Below are positions 33,804 through 40,993 of a DNA stretch of 64,000 bases, piece by piece. Under the pieces are notes generated by a model, which saw nothing but the letters and a program-made list of their open reading frames with translations, made no database searches and was not told the origin of the DNA. Position numbers and translations under genes: made by a program. The stretch comes from JBJXHN01 sp046233135 (GTDB lineage: Bacteria > Pseudomonadota > Alphaproteobacteria > Rhodospirillales > Rhodospirillaceae), in assembly GCA_046233135.1 (NCBI GenBank), contig JBJXHN010000002.1, positions 186,001 through 250,000 of the forward strand, written 5' to 3'. Positions within the stretch are counted from its first letter, which is position 1, and each line of letters starts with the position of its first letter.

Positions 33804-34382
33804 ATGACGATGATGACGACAGCGCGCGTGGCCACCGAACCCGGCGTGGGTACGGTGGAGATCTTCCCCATGGCCACCGATGAAGCCGCCCTGTTCGCCC
33901 TGCTGACCGAGGTGTTCGAAAACTGGTGGGACAAGGTGGCCTTCGGCACCCTGGTGCAGGGGGCGGTCTACGAGATCCACGCTCCCAACGCGCCCCGGCG
34001 GATCGGCCTGATGGACGGCTATGCCACGGTCGATTTCGGGAGCTGGCACTTCCACATCTGCATCGGTCCGCACAAGGGGGCGGCGCGTTCGCCGGTGGAC
34101 GAGGAGCTTGCCCACCAGCGTCGTACCGCCCGCTGCGAGATGATCCGGGTCTTGCGTGACGACGGGACGCCGCGCAGCTGGCAACTGCGGATGTTCAACG
34201 GCAAGGACGAGAACCAGCTGACCGTCTTCCTGCCCCATCCCTACCTCGGGGCCAACGACCGGGTGGAGCGGGACCCCACCTGGGAGCGCCTGAGCATGTG
34301 GGACAGCTTCCGCAAGCGCTATCTGGAGCTTGACCCGGATCCTCTGGATCGGCAGGCCCACGGCTTCCCTTGCGGAGGGTGA
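33804..34382 (+). CDS. Conserved hypothetical protein in the corrinoid uptake operon
   Basis: The 192-residue soluble protein lies between the receptor and the periplasmic binding protein of a riboswitch-controlled operon. Visible blocks include FENWWDKVAFGTLVQGAVYE near residue 38, GSWHFHICIGPHKG near residue 80 with two histidines, and LRMFNGKDENQLTVFLPHPY near residue 130. It has no signal peptide or membrane span. I recall similar WHFHLCIG-type proteins beside cobalamin genes (perhaps DUF7676), but I am not certain of the family number. The context suggests a role in corrinoid handling in the cytoplasm; the reaction is unknown. Confidence 0.8.
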   Translation: MTMMTTARVATEPGVGTVEIFPMATDEAALFALLTEVFENWWDKVAFGTLVQGAVYEIHAPNAPRRIGLMDGYATVDFGSWHFHICIGPHKGAARSPVDEELAHQRRTARCEMIRVLRDDGTPRSWQLRMFNGKDENQLTVFLPHPYLGANDRVERDPTWERLSMWDSFRKRYLELDPDPLDRQAHGFPCGG

Positions 34383-34384
34383 GG

Positions 34385-35299
34385 ATGGTGGCCGCTTTTC
34401 TCGGGCGGACTGGGTGGCCGGTCCGGGGTGCGGCATGCGCCCTGGCCGGCCTGCTCTGGTCCGCCGGGGCGTCGGCGGAGAGCGGTGCGACCCCTGGGGC
34501 GGCGCGTGTGCTGCCCCGGGTGGCCTCGGCCTCCGTCTGCGCCGATCAGTTCGTGCTGGCGCTGGCGGACCGGGCGCAGATCGTTGCCCTGTCCCCCGAT
34601 GCCCGCACGCCCGGCCTGTCCCTGCTGGCGGATCGGGCTGCCGGGCTGCCCCTGATGCGCCCCAGTGCCGAGGGGTATCTGGACGCGGGCGTCGACGTGG
34701 TGGTCAGCGACGGCTGGAGCAGCCATCAGACCGCCGCGCTCATGGCGCGCTTCGGCGTGACGGTGGTGACCCTGCCCCTGCTCGATGACCTGACGGAGAT
34801 CGCCGCCCTGACCCGCAGGGTCGGGGCGGCCCTGGGGCACCCGGCGCGAGGGGAGGCGCTGGCCGACGCGACGGAACGGCGGATCGACCGGGCCGGCCGG
34901 GACGTGCCGGGAGAGGGGCGGCGAACCCTGTATCTGCGGCCCGACGGCGGGACGGCGGCGGAGGGGTCCTTCGTCGCCGCCGTCCTCGACCGGGCGGGCC
35001 TGCGCAATCAGGCCACGGAGCAGGGCAAGCGCGGCTGGGCCGGCTATGACCTGGAACACCTACTGATCGATCCGCCCGATCTGCTGGTAACCAGCTTCTT
35101 CGACCGGGTCCGGCCCGGCACCAGTACGGGCTTTGGCACCCATCCCGCCTTCCGCGACCTCGCGGCGGGCATCGACCGGGTGGAGGTGCCGGGCGCGACC
35201 TGGGTCTGTGGCGGATGGATCCTCGCTGCGGCTGCCGAACATCTCGCCGACGGGCTGCGGGCTCTGGGTGATTCTCCGGCCGGGGAGACGCGCCGATGA
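34385..35299 (+). CDS. btuF: Periplasmic corrinoid-binding protein, BtuF-like
   Basis: The 304-residue protein is a class III periplasmic binding protein for an iron/B12-type ABC importer. The N-terminus is a signal peptide (ACALAGLLWSAGASAES, cleavage near residue 32). The mature part has PRVASASVCADQFVLALAD near residue 47 and LDAGVDVVVSDGWSSHQ near residue 99, typical of this fold. The ATG at 34385 has GGAGGGTGAGG directly upstream; the frame also offers a TTG at 34370. Its stop overlaps the permease ATG by 4 bases. Substrate assignment rests on the riboswitch and operon context. Confidence 0.87.
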   Translation: MVAAFLGRTGWPVRGAACALAGLLWSAGASAESGATPGAARVLPRVASASVCADQFVLALADRAQIVALSPDARTPGLSLLADRAAGLPLMRPSAEGYLDAGVDVVVSDGWSSHQTAALMARFGVTVVTLPLLDDLTEIAALTRRVGAALGHPARGEALADATERRIDRAGRDVPGEGRRTLYLRPDGGTAAEGSFVAAVLDRAGLRNQATEQGKRGWAGYDLEHLLIDPPDLLVTSFFDRVRPGTSTGFGTHPAFRDLAAGIDRVEVPGATWVCGGWILAAAAEHLADGLRALGDSPAGETRR

Positions 35300-36303
35300 T
35301 CCGGATGATCGAGGGAAGCCCCCTGCTTCTGGTGGTGCTGCTGCTGAGCGTGCTGGCGGTGGCCGGGCTGGGCGGGTTGATGATCGGCTATGTGCCGTTC
35401 ACTCCGGCCCAGGTGCTCGGCGGTCTGGCCGGCTGGGGGGACAGCGCCGTCGCGGTGATCGTCCGGGAGGTGCGCCTGCCCCGCCTGCTGCTGGGTATGA
35501 CGGTGGGGGCGGGGCTTGGGCTGGCCGGCGCGGCGATGCAGGGGTTGCTGCGCAATCCCCTGGCCGAGCCGGGATTGCTGGGGGTGTCGTCCAGTGCCGG
35601 GCTGGGGGCGGTGATTGCCCTGCATTTCGGCTGGATGGGTGTCTCCGCCTGGCTGCTGCCGCTCTCGGCCATGGTCGGCGCGGCGGTGACCACGGCGGTG
35701 CTGCTGGTCCTTGCAGCGCGGACCCGGGGAACTCTGGTGCTGATCCTGGGGGGGATCGCGCTGTCCAGTCTGGCGGTGTCGCTGACCTCCCTGGCTCTGA
35801 ATCTGGCACCCAATCCCTATGCTCTCAGCGAGATGGTGCTGTGGCTGCTGGGCTCGCTGAAGGACCGGTCCATGGATCAGGTGGTCCTCGCTTTTCCCTT
35901 CGTGGCCGTTGGTGCGGTGGTGCTGGGGCTGTCCGCCCGGGGCCTGGACGCCCTGAGCCTGGGAGAGGACACCGCCCAGAGCCTGGGGATCCACCTGCCG
36001 CGCCTGCGCATCCGGGTGATCATCGGGACGGCGCTGACGGTGGGAGCGGTGGTGTCGGTGTCCGGGGCCATTTCCTTCGTCGGACTGGTGGTGCCCCATA
36101 TGCTGCGGCCCTTCGTCGGCTATCAGCCCAGCCGCTTGCTGGGACCCAGCGCCCTGGGCGGAGCGGCCCTGGTGGTCGGGGCCGATACGGTGGCCCGCCT
36201 GTTGCCCACCAATCAGGAGGTGATGGTGGGGGTGGTCACCGCCCTGATCGGTGCTCCCTTTTTCCTCGCTCTGGTCCTGACCCTCAGCCGGAGGATGCCA
36301 TGA
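35296..36303 (+). CDS. btuC: ABC importer permease, BtuC/FecCD family
   Basis: The 335-residue inner-membrane protein has about ten hydrophobic spans and FecCD/BtuC motifs: VREVRLPRLLLGMTVGAGLG near residue 55, MQGLLRNPLAEPGLLGVSSS near residue 81, and near residue 255 FVGLVVPHMLRPFVGYQPSR. It forms the channel for corrinoid taken from the periplasmic protein encoded just upstream. It overlaps both neighbours by 4 bases (ATGA at 35296 and at 36300), so binding protein, permease and ATPase are translated as a block. Confidence 0.92.
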   Translation: MIRMIEGSPLLLVVLLLSVLAVAGLGGLMIGYVPFTPAQVLGGLAGWGDSAVAVIVREVRLPRLLLGMTVGAGLGLAGAAMQGLLRNPLAEPGLLGVSSSAGLGAVIALHFGWMGVSAWLLPLSAMVGAAVTTAVLLVLAARTRGTLVLILGGIALSSLAVSLTSLALNLAPNPYALSEMVLWLLGSLKDRSMDQVVLAFPFVAVGAVVLGLSARGLDALSLGEDTAQSLGIHLPRLRIRVIIGTALTVGAVVSVSGAISFVGLVVPHMLRPFVGYQPSRLLGPSALGGAALVVGADTVARLLPTNQEVMVGVVTALIGAPFFLALVLTLSRRMP

Positions 36304-37109
36304 CCGACATCTCACGCCACGGCGCGGGAACGCTGGAACTGAGCGGTCTGACCGTGGCCCGGCGCGGCCGGGTCGTTCTTTCCGAGCTTTCCGCGCGGGT
36401 GCCGGCCGGCAGGGTGACCGGGGTTATCGGCCCCAACGGCGCGGGCAAGTCCAGCCTGCTGGCAGCCTTGGCCGGCGTGCTGCCCCACCGGGGGCTGGCG
36501 CGGCTGGGCGGGGTGCCGCTGCCCCCGGTGGGTACCCGGGAGCGCGCGCGCCGCATCGCCTACCTGCCCCAGTCCGCCGAGGTCGCCTGGCCCCTGTCAG
36601 TGCGGCGGGTGGTCGAACTGGGCCGGCTGCCCCATCTCGGACCCTGGCAGCACCCGGGGCCGGGATCGGCGGATGCGGCGGTGGTCGAACGGGTGATGGC
36701 GGAAACCGACACGCTGCGTCTGGCAGAGCGGCGGGTTTCCAGCCTGTCGGGCGGTGAGCGGGCGCGGGTGCTGCTGGCCCGCGTCCTGGCGACCGAGGCC
36801 GATGTGCTGCTGGCAGACGAGCCGGTGGCCGCGCTGGATCCCGCCTATCAGCTGGCGGTGATGGATTGTCTGGCCGACGAAGCCCGGCAGCGGGGGCGGA
36901 CCGTGCTGATCGTGCTGCACGATCTGGCCCTGGCCGCGCGCTATTGCGACCAGCTGCTGCTGCTGGCGGCCGGTGTCGGGGTCTTGCATGCGCAGACCGC
37001 GACCGTGCTGGACTCGCCGCAGCTGGACGCCGCCTATGGTGTTCACTTCGAGCGCGGGCAGGTGGGCGGGGCGGCTGTGCTTGTCGCCGGTAGGCCGGCG
37101 CGGGCTTGA
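36300..37109 (+). CDS. btuD: ABC importer ATP-binding protein, BtuD-like
   Basis: The 269-residue ATPase has Walker A GPNGAGKSS near residue 43, the signature LSGGERARV near residue 151, Walker B DVLLADEP near residue 172, and the switch histidine in IVLHDLAL near residue 207. It powers the corrinoid importer with the permease encoded immediately upstream (ATGA overlap at 36300). Its last codons and TGA stop form part of a 27-bp direct duplication (37085-37138). A convergent histidine kinase gene ends at 37140, leaving only 30 bases between the two stops and no clear terminator. Confidence 0.92.
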   Translation: MTDISRHGAGTLELSGLTVARRGRVVLSELSARVPAGRVTGVIGPNGAGKSSLLAALAGVLPHRGLARLGGVPLPPVGTRERARRIAYLPQSAEVAWPLSVRRVVELGRLPHLGPWQHPGPGSADAAVVERVMAETDTLRLAERRVSSLSGGERARVLLARVLATEADVLLADEPVAALDPAYQLAVMDCLADEARQRGRTVLIVLHDLALAARYCDQLLLLAAGVGVLHAQTATVLDSPQLDAAYGVHFERGQVGGAAVLVAGRPARA

Positions 37110-37138
37110 TACGCCGGTAGGCCGGCGCGGGCTTGAGG
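37085..37138. repeat. 27-bp tandem duplication across the btuD stop codon
   Basis: Copy 1 (37085-37111) contains the last codons and TGA of btuD; copy 2 (37112-37138) repeats CGCCGGTAGGCCGGCG and the following bases, differing only at the final two positions. The core CGCCGG-TAG-GCCGGCG is itself nearly palindromic. Confidence 0.85.
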
Positions 37139-37139
37139 C

Positions 37140-38735
37140 TCACGCCGGAGAGGACAGCTCCGGCAGCGTCCCGGTGGCCGGGGGGCGGGCGGGGGGGGCC
37201 TTGCGGGGCAGGTGGACGGTGAAGGCCGTGCCATGGTCGGGGATCGACTGCACCGAAACATGCAGCCCCAGCAGCCGGGACAGGCGGTCGACGATGGCCA
37301 GTCCCAGGCCCAGGCCTTCGCTGCGGTCGCGGTCGTCGGTATCCAGCTGGGTGAATTCCTCGAAAATCCGGGTGGTTTCCGATGCCGGGATGCCCGGCCC
37401 GGTGTCGGCCACCGTCACCGCCACGCCCCAATAGCGCGCGGCATCGTTTTCGGCCCCCGAGACATCCACCGGCGCCGGCAGCCCCGCCGAGGCGCCATGG
37501 CGCACCCCCACCAGCACCCGTCCGGTGCGGGTGTAGCGCACCGCATTGGACAGCAGGTTCCGCAGAACCCGTTCCAGCAGAGCCGGGTCAGTCTCCACCA
37601 CCGCGCTGGTGGGCACCAGGCGCAGTTCCAGGTCCTTTTCCGTCGCCCGTGGCCGGTATTCGCGAACCAACTGGTCCAGCAGGTCGTTCAGGGCGAACCG
37701 TTCGGTCTGCGGTTGCACCACGCCGGCTTCCAGCTTGGAGATCTCCAGCACCGAGCGGATCAGGCGGTTCATCGCCTGATGGGCGTTCTTCAGTTCGGCC
37801 ACCGCTTTCTGTCCCTTGGGAGTCTCGATCTGGCGGCCGAGCACGCCGGTGTACATCACCGCCGCCTCCAGGGGCTGCATCAGGTCGTGGCCGGCGGCGG
37901 CGAGGAAGCGGGATTTGGACAGGTTGGCCCGCTCGGCATCCTGCCGGGCCAGATCGATGTCCCGGGTGCGCTGGCTGACCATGTCTTCCAGGTGATCGCG
38001 GGAGCGGCGCAGGGCACTGGTGACCAGCCCCAGCTGGTCGAACTGACGGCGGATCTGACGGACCATGGGCTGGAAGATCAGGGCGGCTTCCAGCAACAGG
38101 GTCATCAGGGTCAGCAGCATAACCCCGGTTTCCAGCATGTGCAGCCGGTCGAAGGCGGTTTCCCCTTCGACCTGATACTGCAGCACCATGGCGTCCAGCG
38201 ACTGCAACAAGGGACCGGAGGATTCCGTAACCACCAGGGTGTAGGCCTCTTGCGCCGCGTCGCCGGCGGGGTCCTGGGCGATCACGCGCAGGGCCTGGAT
38301 GAACCGCCGCATGCGGTCGTCGAGGCTGGGCGCGCCGTCGTAGTACAAGGCCCGTACGGTTTCGCTCATCTCCTCGGGCAGGCCCATCGCTTCGCTGCCC
38401 CGGGTCAGTCCCAGGTGAGAGGAGGCAAGCAGCGCCGTGGCTTCTTCAAGGGTGCGCAGGCATTGGTCGGTTGTCATCGGGCAGGTCTCGCGGACCAGCC
38501 GTTCGGCATAAAGGGCGCTGCGCTGGGACAGCATGCGTTGGCGGCCGCTGACGTTGACGACAGCCAGGGTCTTTTCGTGCTGCGTTACCAGCATCTCGAA
38601 GGCCGTGTAGGCCGACAGGGCCAGCACGGCGATCATCGACAGGGCAAAGATATACCGGCGGGTCATCCACCCCGACGGTGCGGTCGGTTGCGAACCGTCG
38701 TCCTCGACTTTTCGTTCCTTACCCACCTTGGCCAC
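37140..38735 (-). CDS. Sensor histidine kinase with PilJ-type N-terminal domain
   Basis: The 531-residue inner-membrane kinase has spans near residues 29-49 and 203-222. The periplasmic region between them carries the PilJ-type motif VVNVSGRQRMLSQRSALYAE near residue 59, a form seen in nitrate/nitrite-type and pilus sensors. A coiled-coil linker leads to the HisKA domain with H283 (AAGHDLMQPLEAA) and an HATPase with N box NLLSNAVRYT near residue 390, G1 DTGPGIP near 446 and G2 GLGLGLAIV near 470. The HDLMQPL version of the H box is typical of hybrid-type kinases. No receiver domain or adjacent regulator is present, so it is an orphan. Confidence 0.9.
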   Translation of the reverse strand: MAKVGKERKVEDDGSQPTAPSGWMTRRYIFALSMIAVLALSAYTAFEMLVTQHEKTLAVVNVSGRQRMLSQRSALYAERLVRETCPMTTDQCLRTLEEATALLASSHLGLTRGSEAMGLPEEMSETVRALYYDGAPSLDDRMRRFIQALRVIAQDPAGDAAQEAYTLVVTESSGPLLQSLDAMVLQYQVEGETAFDRLHMLETGVMLLTLMTLLLEAALIFQPMVRQIRRQFDQLGLVTSALRRSRDHLEDMVSQRTRDIDLARQDAERANLSKSRFLAAAGHDLMQPLEAAVMYTGVLGRQIETPKGQKAVAELKNAHQAMNRLIRSVLEISKLEAGVVQPQTERFALNDLLDQLVREYRPRATEKDLELRLVPTSAVVETDPALLERVLRNLLSNAVRYTRTGRVLVGVRHGASAGLPAPVDVSGAENDAARYWGVAVTVADTGPGIPASETTRIFEEFTQLDTDDRDRSEGLGLGLAIVDRLSRLLGLHVSVQSIPDHGTAFTVHLPRKAPPARPPATGTLPELSSPA

Positions 38736-38899
38736 CTGTCCGCATTGAAAACCAAGGCTTTACCTTGGCCGCCCCCCGGACAGAGAGCAAGCTGGAAAGG
38801 ATATGGAATACGACAATTCAACTCGGGTATCGGGCCGGGACATCGGAATGGTGCAAGAGGACCGTCGGACCGGGACCTAAGTGCCTGCCCGGCCCGTCT

Positions 38900-39457
38900 T
38901 CACGACAGGCCGATGGTGTCCAGGATGAAGGCGGCAATGGTGGCGGGATCGTTCAGATCCAGGTGGCGGGGCGGCGGTGTGCCGGGCCAGCCGGGGCCGT
39001 ACGGGGTGTCGCTGGCCACCGCCAGGATCGTCGGGTCGTCCGGATACAGGGCGGCCTTGCCGGCAGCCGGGCGGAAGACCTCCAGCCGGGGAATGGGTTC
39101 CCGCTTGAAGCCTTCGACCATCACCAGATCCACGGGCGACAGGCGGGCGAGCAGGCTTTCCAGCGCGGGGTCTTCGCCGGACCGGTTGGGGCGGACCAGG
39201 GCGAATCCGTTGACCGTGGAAAACAGGGTTTCATGGGCACCGGCGGCGCGGTGGCGGTCGCTGTCCTTGCCGGGGACGTCCAACTGGGCCACGTGGTGGC
39301 CGTGCTTGATGGTCGAAACGGTCAGGCCCCGGTGGGTGAACAGGGCCAGCAGGGCTTCCATCAGCGTGGTCTTGCCGCTGCCGCTTTTGCCTGTCAGTCC
39401 GAAAACCGGACGGCCGCCGGGAAACGGGGGAATCGAGAAGGGAGAGGACGAAGGCAT
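38900..39457 (-). CDS. mobB: Molybdopterin-guanine dinucleotide biosynthesis adaptor MobB
   Basis: MobB is a small GTPase-like accessory in the step that converts molybdenum cofactor to its guanine dinucleotide form. The 185-residue protein begins close to the P-loop (VFGLTGKSGSGKTTLMEALL near residue 18), then has STIKHGHH near residue 47, HRAAGAHET near residue 68 and VMVEGFKREPIPRLEVFR near residue 112, all typical of MobB. I chose the ATG at 39457; the open frame to 39715 covers a low-complexity purine-rich tract and is not family-like. The gene is alone; mobA and other moa/moe genes are not in the window. Confidence 0.9.
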   Translation of the reverse strand: MPSSSPFSIPPFPGGRPVFGLTGKSGSGKTTLMEALLALFTHRGLTVSTIKHGHHVAQLDVPGKDSDRHRAAGAHETLFSTVNGFALVRPNRSGEDPALESLLARLSPVDLVMVEGFKREPIPRLEVFRPAAGKAALYPDDPTILAVASDTPYGPGWPGTPPPRHLDLNDPATIAAFILDTIGLS

Positions 39458-39475
39458 CGCGGACCGGAGGCTCCT

Positions 39476-39512
39476 GGAGGAGGAAGAAAGGGAGGGAGGA
39501 GGAAGAAAGGAA
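39476..39512. other. 37-base pure-purine tract upstream of mobB
   Basis: All bases on the plus strand from 39476 to 39512 are A or G, with the unit GGAGGAAGAAAGG occurring twice. Purine-rich sequence continues to about 39530 with single interruptions. The tract lies in the mobB leader, where the transcript would be a C/T-rich run. Confidence 0.7.
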
Positions 39513-39736
39513 CAGGGGAGCAGGGAGGGCGGCAGGCCGACCCCCCGAGAAACGCCGGGTGACCCTGTGTTCGATACGATGAAACGGCGACATGGACCAC
39601 CCCTCATTTGGGGGAGATCACCCAAAGGTGTCATGGAATTAGTGTTGCGCTTTATCGCTGCACTGACAGAATGGAGGCATAGCAGCCGAGTCCCGAACAG
39701 GATGTGCCTCGTCAACGGCGAGCGCCGGAAGGAGGT

Positions 39737-40993
39737 ATGATGGCGTGGCAGAGGCGTGCCCCTCTTTCGGCTGCCGTTCTTTTGTTCATGATTTCGTGCC
39801 TAAGTCCCGGGGGCAGCCGGGCGCAAGCCGACTACGCGCTGGCCGGTCCAGCCCTCGGCCGGGTGGCACCGGGATCCGGAGCGGCGGGGCCGGGACAGGA
39901 AGACCGGAGTCGCGGCGGCCTCGATCATGATCTGTGGCCCCTGGACCAGTTTCTGGAGGACAACCCCCGGCAGGCCCTGCTGCTGTCGCGCTTTACCGAC
40001 CGCGTGCAGGGACCGCCGGTGCCGGCCACGCTGCTTCCGGAAGATGCCGATGGTGCCGATGCTGCGGTGACAATCGTGGTGGTGCCGCCGGAAGAGGGTG
40101 ATGTGGTGTCCTGGCGGCAGATGATCGATGCCCTGGACGAGCGGCTGGCCGCGACCGGGCTGGCGGCGCGCGTGCAGGTCTATCGCGCCGGCCGGCCGGC
40201 ACCGGACAAGGCACAAGGGGGAGAGCTCTTCGCGACAACCGGCGAGGCCCTGGCGGCGGCTTTGGCCACGGCGCCCGACTATCTGGTGACGGGGCGGGAC
40301 ATGCAGGGGATGGATGCGGTGTTGGGGCGCTTGCTCGCCCGGGGGCATCCCCGGGTGGTGCTGGTCGGGGCGCCGCTGGCCCGGCGCAGCTGGGCGGGGG
40401 CGCCGCCGCTGCTGATCGCCGGACCGGACGATGCCCAGGCTGGTGCTCTGGCCGCCGAACAGCATCTGGCACAGCAGGGCGCGGGGGCGGCCTATGCGGT
40501 GATCGCCGGACACGCGCCCGGGCATCTGCGCCGCCTCAGTGCCTATCTCGGCCGCATGCGCCGCGCCGGCGCCGCTGCGCCGGTGGCTATCGGTCATGCA
40601 AAGGACGGGGAACAGGGGACGCGGCGTGCCCTGGAAGCCCTGGCTGCCCTCGACCCTCCGCCGCAGGTGGTGTTCACCACGGGCCGCTGTCTGGGCAGCG
40701 CGGTGGTTCAGGTGCTGGCTCATCCGGGAAAGGGCAACGGGGATCGCACTCTGAATTCGGTCACGGTGATCGGCTGGAAGGCGCCGCCCGCCGTGATGGA
40801 GGCGACGGACGGGACGGGGGAAGTGTCCTCCACCGTTCCGGCGGTTTCCGGGACCCTGACCATAACCGTGGACAGTGGGCTGCTGGGGCGCGCGGTGGCC
40901 GAGGCCGTTGTCGCCGACCGGACGGACCGGGGGGCTACGGTGCCGCAGGTGATGCCGATTCCATTTTCTGTGTCTTGGGGAGATGCCCGATGA
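39737..40993 (+). CDS. Periplasmic sugar/autoinducer-type binding protein
   Basis: The 418-residue protein has a signal peptide (LSAAVLLFMISCLSPGGSRAQ, cleavage near residue 29) and a type I periplasmic-binding fold (RbsB/LuxP-like): VTIVVVPPEEGDVVSWRQMI near residue 111, DYLVTGRDM near residue 178, and VVFTTGRCLGSAVVQV near residue 313. No ABC permease or ATPase gene is nearby. Instead the next gene, overlapping by 4 bases, encodes a membrane PAS-GGDEF-EAL protein, so this protein probably delivers a ligand signal to that sensor as in LuxP/LuxQ or NspS/MbaA. The ligand is unknown. The ATG at 39737 has GGAGG directly upstream. Confidence 0.82.
   Translation: MMAWQRRAPLSAAVLLFMISCLSPGGSRAQADYALAGPALGRVAPGSGAAGPGQEDRSRGGLDHDLWPLDQFLEDNPRQALLLSRFTDRVQGPPVPATLLPEDADGADAAVTIVVVPPEEGDVVSWRQMIDALDERLAATGLAARVQVYRAGRPAPDKAQGGELFATTGEALAAALATAPDYLVTGRDMQGMDAVLGRLLARGHPRVVLVGAPLARRSWAGAPPLLIAGPDDAQAGALAAEQHLAQQGAGAAYAVIAGHAPGHLRRLSAYLGRMRRAGAAAPVAIGHAKDGEQGTRRALEALAALDPPPQVVFTTGRCLGSAVVQVLAHPGKGNGDRTLNSVTVIGWKAPPAVMEATDGTGEVSSTVPAVSGTLTITVDSGLLGRAVAEAVVADRTDRGATVPQVMPIPFSVSWGDAR

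Noticed and set aside
31391..33949. 852-codon minus-strand frame opposite the TonB receptor
   Set aside because: Shadow of the receptor gene; it also crosses the riboswitch leader and has no recognisable domain.
39458..39736. Molybdenum-cofactor riboswitch upstream of mobB
   Set aside because: The leader is dominated by a C/T-rich run in RNA sense and lacks the conserved helices of that class.
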